64,000 bases of DNA from Actinoplanes solisilvae (GTDB lineage: Bacteria > Actinomycetota > Actinomycetes > Mycobacteriales > Micromonosporaceae), in contig NZ_RJAC01000006.1 in NCBI RefSeq assembly GCF_003999975.1, positions 1 through 64,000 on the forward strand. Reading direction: 5' to 3'. Below, piece by piece: positions 59,611-64,000 of this stretch. The position numbers and the translations under genes are program-made. Position 1 is the stretch's first letter. Each line of letters opens with the position of its first letter. The notes under the pieces are model-generated. The model worked only from the letters and a program-made list of their open reading frames with translations, was not told the DNA's origin and ran no database searches.

Positions 59611-59651
59611 TTTCTTCAGTTAAAACTGGTCAGTCTTAGCTGAAGAAATTA
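59608..59651. promoter_or_regulatory. nested 44-bp MarR operator overlapping the zwf stop
   Basis: TAATTTCTTCAG (59608-59619) and CTGAAGAAATTA (59640-59651) are perfect 12-base inverted arms; the first three bases are the zwf stop codon. In the 20-base spacer ACTG-GT-CAGT (59625-59634) has exactly the same centre, and the bases between also partly match, giving 19 matching pairs out of 22. It ends 11 bases before the marR start. Confidence 0.75.
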
Positions 59652-59662
59652 TTGTGGGGTTC

Positions 59663-60100
59663 GTGACCGACATTCCGGAGTCCGCCGTCCAGGCCGCCAC
59701 CGACGTGCGCGTCGTGTTCAGCCGGCTGCGGCGGCGGCTCCGCGAGGTGGCCGAGTTCGGCGACCTCACGCCCTCCCAGACGTCGGTGCTGAGCCGCCTC
59801 GACAAGGTCGGCCCGGCCACGATGAGCGACCTGGCCGCTGCCGAGCAGGTGCGCCCCCAGTCGATGGCCGCCACCCTCGCCGCGATCGCCGAGCACGGCC
59901 TGATCACCCGGCGCCCCGACCCCGCCGACGGCCGCCGCCAGCTCATCGAGCTCTCCGAGGCCGGCCGCGAAACCATCGCCGTCACGCGCCGCAGCCGCGA
60001 GGGTTGGCTGGCCCGCGTGCTCACCGACGACTGCACCGAGGCCGAACGACGTACGGTGATCGAGGCGATGGCGGTGCTCGACCGGCTGGCCGACCGGTGA
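59663..60100 (+). CDS. MarR-family regulator
   Basis: A 145-residue winged-helix protein. HTH and wing: TPSQTSVLSRLDKVGPATMSDLAAAEQVRPQSMAATLAAIAEHGLI then RRPDPADGRRQLIELSEAG (described by their ends), with the conserved DxRR-like DGRRQ. I prefer the GTG at 59663; GTG at 59654 adds three residues. It overlaps the MFS gene by four bases, so it is the first gene of a regulator-exporter-hydrolase operon and probably represses it through the 44-base palindrome. Confidence 0.9.
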   Translation: MTDIPESAVQAATDVRVVFSRLRRRLREVAEFGDLTPSQTSVLSRLDKVGPATMSDLAAAEQVRPQSMAATLAAIAEHGLITRRPDPADGRRQLIELSEAGRETIAVTRRSREGWLARVLTDDCTEAERRTVIEAMAVLDRLADR

Positions 60101-61464
60101 CGACCGCGACCGCGGTCACGACGTTCGATCGCAAGCTGATCGCGCCGATGGTTCTCGGCGCCATCCTCAACCCGATCAACTCGTCCATGATCGCGGTCGC
60201 CCTGGTCCCGATCGGTCTGGCCCTGCACGCCCAGCCGGCCGCGACCGCGTGGCTCGTCTCCGGCCTCTACCTCGCCACCGCCACCGGTCAGCCCGTCGTC
60301 GGCCGGCTCGTCGACCGCTACGGCCCCCGCCGCCTCTATCTGGCCGGCAGCGCCCTGGTCGGCCTGGCCGGCGTGATCGGCCTGCTCGCCCCCTCGATCG
60401 GCGTGCTCATCGTCGCCCGCGTGCTGCTCGGCCTCGGCACCTGCGCCGGCTTCCCGGCCGCGATGTACCTGATCGGCAGCGAGTCCCGCCGCACCGGCGC
60501 CGACAGCCCTCGCGGCGTGCTCACCACGTTGTCGGTGGCGGCCCAGACGATCGTGGTGATCGGCCCCAGCCTGGGCGGCCTGCTGATCGGCGTGGCCGGC
60601 TGGCGAGCGATCTTCGCCGTGAACATCCCGCTCGCCGTGGCCTGCGTGATCCTCGGTCTGCTGCGCCTGCCCAGATTCACGCCGGGCGTCCGGGAGCGTC
60701 TCGACGTGCTCGGCATCGGCCTGTTCGCCGGCATGCTGACCGCGCTCGTGCTCTTCCTGATGCGCCCCACGGTCGGCGCTCTGTGGCTGTTGGCCATCGT
60801 GATCGCCTGCGGCGGCGCATTCGGGTGGCGCGAGCTGCGTACGGCCGAGCCCTTCCTCGATCTTCGCGTGTTCGGCGGAAACCTCCCACTGATCGCCACC
60901 TACCTGCGGGCCCTGCTGGCGCAGACCGCCGCCTATGCCTATCTGTACGGCTTCACGCAGTGGCTCGAGGCGGGCCGTGGGTTGAGCGCCGCGCATGCCG
61001 GTCTGGTCCTGCTGCCGATGTCGCTGCTGGCCATCGGCGTGTCCACGATCAGCGGCCGTCGTCCGGGTTTCCGGGCCAAACTTCTGGTCGGTACGGTCGG
61101 CCAGCTCGCGGTCAGCCTGCTGATGCTTCTGCTCGACGGTGGCAGTCCTCTATGGCTGCCGGTGCTGCTGTCGGTCGTGTGCAGCCTGCCGCAGGGCTTG
61201 AATTCCCTGGCCAACCAGAACGCCGTCTATTTCCAGGCCGATCCTGTACGCCTCGGCGCCTCGGCCGGCCTGCTGCGGACGTTCACCTACCTCGGGGCGA
61301 TGGTCTCGTCCGCGGCCACCGGCATCTTCTTCGCCCACGGAGTCAACACCCACGGCCTGCACGAGCTGGCCATTTTCCTGACCGTGGTGGCTTCGCTGCT
61401 GCTCGTCATGGTTCTCGTCGACCGCTCGCTGAGCGGTCTCGGTTCCCGTTCCGCTCCTCGCTGA
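60097..61464 (+). CDS. MFS multidrug-type exporter (DHA2-like)
   Basis: A 455-residue major facilitator protein with about 12-14 membrane segments. The first cytoplasmic loop motif is GRLVDRYGPRRLYLAG (motif A), and motif C-like PSLGGLLIGVAGWRAIFAVNIP marks a drug:H+ antiporter. GTG start overlaps the MarR stop by four bases. Regulation by a divergent-type MarR palindrome and a following isochorismatase gene suggest export of an aromatic acid or drug; substrate unknown. Confidence 0.9.
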   Translation: MTTATAVTTFDRKLIAPMVLGAILNPINSSMIAVALVPIGLALHAQPAATAWLVSGLYLATATGQPVVGRLVDRYGPRRLYLAGSALVGLAGVIGLLAPSIGVLIVARVLLGLGTCAGFPAAMYLIGSESRRTGADSPRGVLTTLSVAAQTIVVIGPSLGGLLIGVAGWRAIFAVNIPLAVACVILGLLRLPRFTPGVRERLDVLGIGLFAGMLTALVLFLMRPTVGALWLLAIVIACGGAFGWRELRTAEPFLDLRVFGGNLPLIATYLRALLAQTAAYAYLYGFTQWLEAGRGLSAAHAGLVLLPMSLLAIGVSTISGRRPGFRAKLLVGTVGQLAVSLLMLLLDGGSPLWLPVLLSVVCSLPQGLNSLANQNAVYFQADPVRLGASAGLLRTFTYLGAMVSSAATGIFFAHGVNTHGLHELAIFLTVVASLLLVMVLVDRSLSGLGSRSAPR

Positions 61465-61475
61465 AAGGCACGTTC

Positions 61476-62048
61476 ATGCCCATCACCACTCTCGACCCCC
61501 ACACCGCACTCGTCGTGATCGACCTGCAGGCCGGCATCGTCGCGGCGCCGGTCACCCCGATCCCGTCGGCCGACGTCGTGGCCCGCACCGCCTGGCTCGC
61601 CGACGCGTTCCGGGCCCAGGGCCTGCCGGTCGTGCTGGTGCACGTCACCACCAGCCCCGACGGCGCCGACGCGGTGCCCGGTCGCACCGATGCCGGGTCG
61701 CGCGGTTCGGGGGCGCGGCCGGCCAACTTCTCCGACCTGGTGCCCGAGCTCGGTGACGGCATCGTGGTCACGAAGCGCAACTGGGGCGCCTTCTACGGCA
61801 CCGATCTCGACCTGCAACTGCGGCGCCGGGGGATCACGCAGGTCGTGCTCACCGGCATCGCGACCAGCATCGGGGTCGAGTCGACGGCGCGGGCGGCGCA
61901 CGAGCACGGCTACAACGTCACCGTCGCCACCGACGCGGTGTCCGATCTGGACGAGGCCACTCACCGCAACAGCGTCGAGCGGATCTTCCCCCGGCTGGCC
62001 GAGACGGGCACGACGGCCGAGATTCTCGAGGTGCTGACCAAGCGTTGA
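61476..62048 (+). CDS. isochorismatase-family hydrolase
   Basis: A 190-residue cysteine-hydrolase-fold protein. The catalytic Asp is in VVIDLQAG and the Lys in TKRNWGAFYGT. The third position, Cys in nicotinamidases, is Gly here (GIATSIGVESTARAAHEHGY), as in the true isochorismatases EntB and PhzD, which act on vinyl ethers. AAAGG lies ten bases upstream. As last gene of the MarR operon it may modify the exporter's substrate. Confidence 0.88.
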   Translation: MPITTLDPHTALVVIDLQAGIVAAPVTPIPSADVVARTAWLADAFRAQGLPVVLVHVTTSPDGADAVPGRTDAGSRGSGARPANFSDLVPELGDGIVVTKRNWGAFYGTDLDLQLRRRGITQVVLTGIATSIGVESTARAAHEHGYNVTVATDAVSDLDEATHRNSVERIFPRLAETGTTAEILEVLTKR

Positions 62049-62072
62049 AACTGTCGTACCCCGGGGGCAGGC

Positions 62073-62804
62073 TCAGGGCCATGAACTTGCCACCCATGCT
62101 GCGGCCTCGGCGACGGAGGCGACCGTGCCGGCCGCCGCCGGGGCGCGGGGGCGATCCACCATGACGACCGGTATGCCGCGCTCGCGGGCCGCCACCAGCT
62201 TGGCGCCGGGTCCGCCGCTGTCCTTGCTGACGATCACGTCGATGCGGTGCTCGGCGAGCAGTCGCCGCTCACCGTCCAGCGTGAACGGTCCGCGATCGAG
62301 CACGGTCTCGAGGCGGCTCGGCATCGGCGGCTCCGGTGGCTCGACCGATCGGGCCAGGAACCAGGCGTCGACCTCGGCGAAGGCGGCTATGCCCTGCCGG
62401 CCGGCCGTCAGGAAGACACGGTGGCCGAGCCGGGGCAGCAGGGCGGCGGCTTCCTCCAGATCCGGTACGCGGTGCCACACGTCGCCCGGCTGCTCAAGCC
62501 AGCCGGGCCGTCGCACGACCAGCAGCGGGATCCCGGTCGCGGTCGCCGCGGCGGCCGCGTTGTCGCTGATGCGCGCGGCGAAAGGATGCGTCGCGTCGAT
62601 GAGCAGGTCGATGCCTTCCGACCGCAGATAGGCGGTCAGGCCGTCGACCCCACCGAAGCCGCCGACGCGCACCTCACCGGCGGGCCGCAGGGGCGAGGAG
62701 GTGCGGCCGGCCAGCGACGTGATCACGGTGACGCCCGGCAGCGCGCCGCTGAGCGCGCGTGCTTCGCTGGTGCCGCCCAGGATCAGAACGCGCGGGTCAG
62801 GCAC
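62073..62804 (-). CDS. cobK: precorrin-6A reductase
   Basis: A 243-residue enzyme of the aerobic cobalamin pathway that reduces precorrin-6A to precorrin-6B with NADPH. The N-terminus has ILGGTSEARALSGAL, and LIDATHPFAARISDNAAAA and VIVSKDSGGPGAKLVAARE are family motifs. Length is normal for CobK. It overlaps cobM by eight bases and is the last visible gene of the unit. Confidence 0.93.
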   Translation of the reverse strand: MPDPRVLILGGTSEARALSGALPGVTVITSLAGRTSSPLRPAGEVRVGGFGGVDGLTAYLRSEGIDLLIDATHPFAARISDNAAAAATATGIPLLVVRRPGWLEQPGDVWHRVPDLEEAAALLPRLGHRVFLTAGRQGIAAFAEVDAWFLARSVEPPEPPMPSRLETVLDRGPFTLDGERRLLAEHRIDVIVSKDSGGPGAKLVAARERGIPVVMVDRPRAPAAAGTVASVAEAAAWVASSWP

Positions 62805-63540
62805 GGGAGCGGTTTGCTGAGTACAGGTGGCTGTCGGGGAACTGGGAGGCGGTCAGGGCGGCGCCGACCACGATCACGGCTGTGCGGCGGATGCCGGCCT
62901 CTTTGACGCGGGCGGCGATGTCGGCGAGCGTGCCCCGGACGATCAGTTCGTCGGGGCGGCTGGCCCGGGCGACCACGGCGACCGGGCAGTCGGTGCCGTA
63001 GTTGGGGATCAGGTCGGCCACTACGGCGTCGATGCGCTGGACGGCCAGGTGCAGCACCATCGTCGAGCGGCTCGCGCCGAGGGTGGCCAGGTCCTCGCCG
63101 GGGGGCATGGCGGTGGCGCGCTCCGCGGTGCGGGTGAGGATTACGGTCTGGGCCACCTCGGGCACGGTGAACTCTCGGGACAGCGCGGCGGCCGCCGCGG
63201 CGAAGGCCGGAACGCCGGGGGTCACGTCGTAGGGGACACCGGCCGCGTCCAGGCGGCGCATCTGCTCGGCGACGGCGCTGAAGACCGACGGGTCTCCCGA
63301 GTGGAGCCGGGCGACGTCGTGACCCGACTCGTGAGCGGCGACCAGCTCGGCGGTGATCTCGTCGAGGGTCAGGCCGGCCGTGTCGATCACGCGGGCGCCG
63401 GGTGGGCAGTGTTCCAGCAGCTCCGGCGGCACGAGACTGCCGGCATAGAGGCAGACCGCCGATGTGGCGATCAGGCGCTGCCCGCGCACCGTGATGAGGT
63501 CGGCGGCGCCGGGACCGGCCCCGATGAAGTGGACCGTCAT
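62797..63540 (-). CDS. cobM: precorrin-4 C(11)-methyltransferase
   Basis: A 247-residue SAM-dependent methyltransferase of corrin synthesis. MTVHFIGAGPGAADLITVRG is the usual start, with YAGSLVPPELL and LHSGDPSVFSAVAEQMRRLD, the CobM/CbiF motifs. It methylates C-11 of precorrin-4. The longer frame upstream is antisense or cobL overlap; ATG 63540 is right. It overlaps cobL by four bases. Confidence 0.95.
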   Translation of the reverse strand: MTVHFIGAGPGAADLITVRGQRLIATSAVCLYAGSLVPPELLEHCPPGARVIDTAGLTLDEITAELVAAHESGHDVARLHSGDPSVFSAVAEQMRRLDAAGVPYDVTPGVPAFAAAAAALSREFTVPEVAQTVILTRTAERATAMPPGEDLATLGASRSTMVLHLAVQRIDAVVADLIPNYGTDCPVAVVARASRPDELIVRGTLADIAARVKEAGIRRTAVIVVGAALTASQFPDSHLYSANRSRA

Positions 63541-64000
63541 CGCGTCACCGACCAGATCGTCACGGGCATCATCGTCTTCCAGCCGGTAAAGCCGCCCACC
63601 GGGGCGCCGCGGCTCACCGACAGGCGGATCAGGTTGCCGCCGAGTTCGGCGTGGGCCGCCGCCAGCACGGCCTCGGACTCGACCGTCACCGCGTTGGCGA
63701 CCAGCCGGCCGCCGGGGCGCAGGGCCGACAGGCAGGCGTCGAGCACACCGTCCCGGGTCACCCCGCCACCGATGAAGATCGCGTCCGGCGCGGGCAGACC
63801 GGCCAGGGCACCGGGGGCGCGACCCGTCACGACCTTCAGGCCCGGAACGCCGAGCTTCGCGGCATTGGTCGCGATTGTCGCCACGCGCTCGGCCGCCGAT
63901 TCCACGGCGATCGCCCGGCACGACGGGTGGCTGCGCATCCATTCGATCCCGATGCTGCCCGACCCAGCCCCGACGTCCCACAGCAGCTCGCCCGGCACCG
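63537..64000 (-). CDS. cobL: precorrin-6Y C5,15-methyltransferase, CbiT part (partial)
   Basis: The visible C-terminal 154 or so residues are a Rossmann SAM methyltransferase with WDVGAGSGSIGIEW (motif I), AVESAAERV (motif II) and DAIFIGGG, the CbiT half of CobL, which methylates C-15 and decarboxylates precorrin-6B. The gene continues beyond the right edge, so it is not known whether the CbiE half is fused. Order cobL-cobM-cobK with 4- and 8-base overlaps shows one operon. Confidence 0.9.
   Translation of the reverse strand, partial: VPGELLWDVGAGSGSIGIEWMRSHPSCRAIAVESAAERVATIATNAAKLGVPGLKVVTGRAPGALAGLPAPDAIFIGGGVTRDGVLDACLSALRPGGRLVANAVTVESEAVLAAAHAELGGNLIRLSVSRGAPVGGFTGWKTMMPVTIWSVTR

Overview
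The window is high-GC DNA with actinomycete codon use: GTG and TTG starts, GTGA/ATGA stop-start overlaps, an Lsr2 nucleoid protein, F420-type luciferase-like oxidoreductases, a CebR-type operator and a TTA codon confined to an accessory gene. A filamentous actinomycete of the Micromonosporaceae (Actinoplanes-like) is the best guess; this rests on gene content and style, not on a marker gene. Coding density is very high. No gene-free stretch exceeds about 280 bp; the largest are 18890-19129, 19277-19523 and 55037-55312.

Layout. 1-4500: end of an unknown gene, secreted RTX-repeat protein, SDR, Lsr2, and a secreted GH12-CBM2 cellulase behind a perfect CebR operator. 4500-12400: PPOX flavoprotein, GMC oxidoreductase plus Zn-alcohol dehydrogenase, two acyl-CoA synthetases, a collapsed SDR relic and a GT39-type mannosyltransferase. 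12400-15600: fused TRAP permease with its TAXI-type binding lipoprotein. 15600-21050: accessory-looking island with a truncated DUF6745-type protein, a lone RHH antitoxin between an intact LLM gene and a decayed copy of that gene's 3' end, a small PqqA-like peptide gene, three tRNAs (Trp, Met, Arg) and a HipBA toxin-antitoxin pair whose hipA carries a TTA codon. 21100-26600: ArsR/SRPBCC/DUF6069 operon, ricin-lectin relic, TetR with a divergent hydrolase, SDR and pyruvate oxidase. 26600-30600: four-gene efflux operon (lipoprotein, PG-binding adaptor, ATPase, FtsX/MacB permease). 30660-33650: desaturase divergent from a histidine kinase/response regulator pair (DesKR-like). 34790-36730: NitT/TauT-type binding protein and permease without an ATPase. 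36810-40270: ABC-2 exporter with a second kinase/regulator pair. 40255-44805: SigE-family sigma factor with a linked membrane protein, small conserved protein, LigD-type polymerase, acyl-CoA dehydrogenase. 44930-53825: amylosucrase, membrane alpha/beta hydrolase, Ycf48-like propeller, MarR with a divergent membrane protein, penicillin acylase-like Ntn hydrolase, YdeI-like protein. 53822-62050: uncharacterised protein, secreted tripeptidyl aminopeptidase-like hydrolase, small membrane peptide, AraC/DJ-1 regulator, glucose-6-phosphate dehydrogenase, MarR-MFS-isochorismatase operon. 62070-64000: cobalamin genes cobK-cobM-cobL (last one cut by the window edge).

Themes. Most genes sit in short regulator-plus-effector modules, and several divergent promoters carry strikingly symmetric operators (50354-50395, 59608-59651, 21115-21157). 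At least five pairs of intact convergent genes overlap tail to tail. No CRISPR array, insertion sequence or prophage is visible. No single clearly new multi-gene system stands out; the best candidates for new biology are the 18.5-21 kb island (PqqA-like peptide, tRNA trio, HipBA) and the nested MarR operators.
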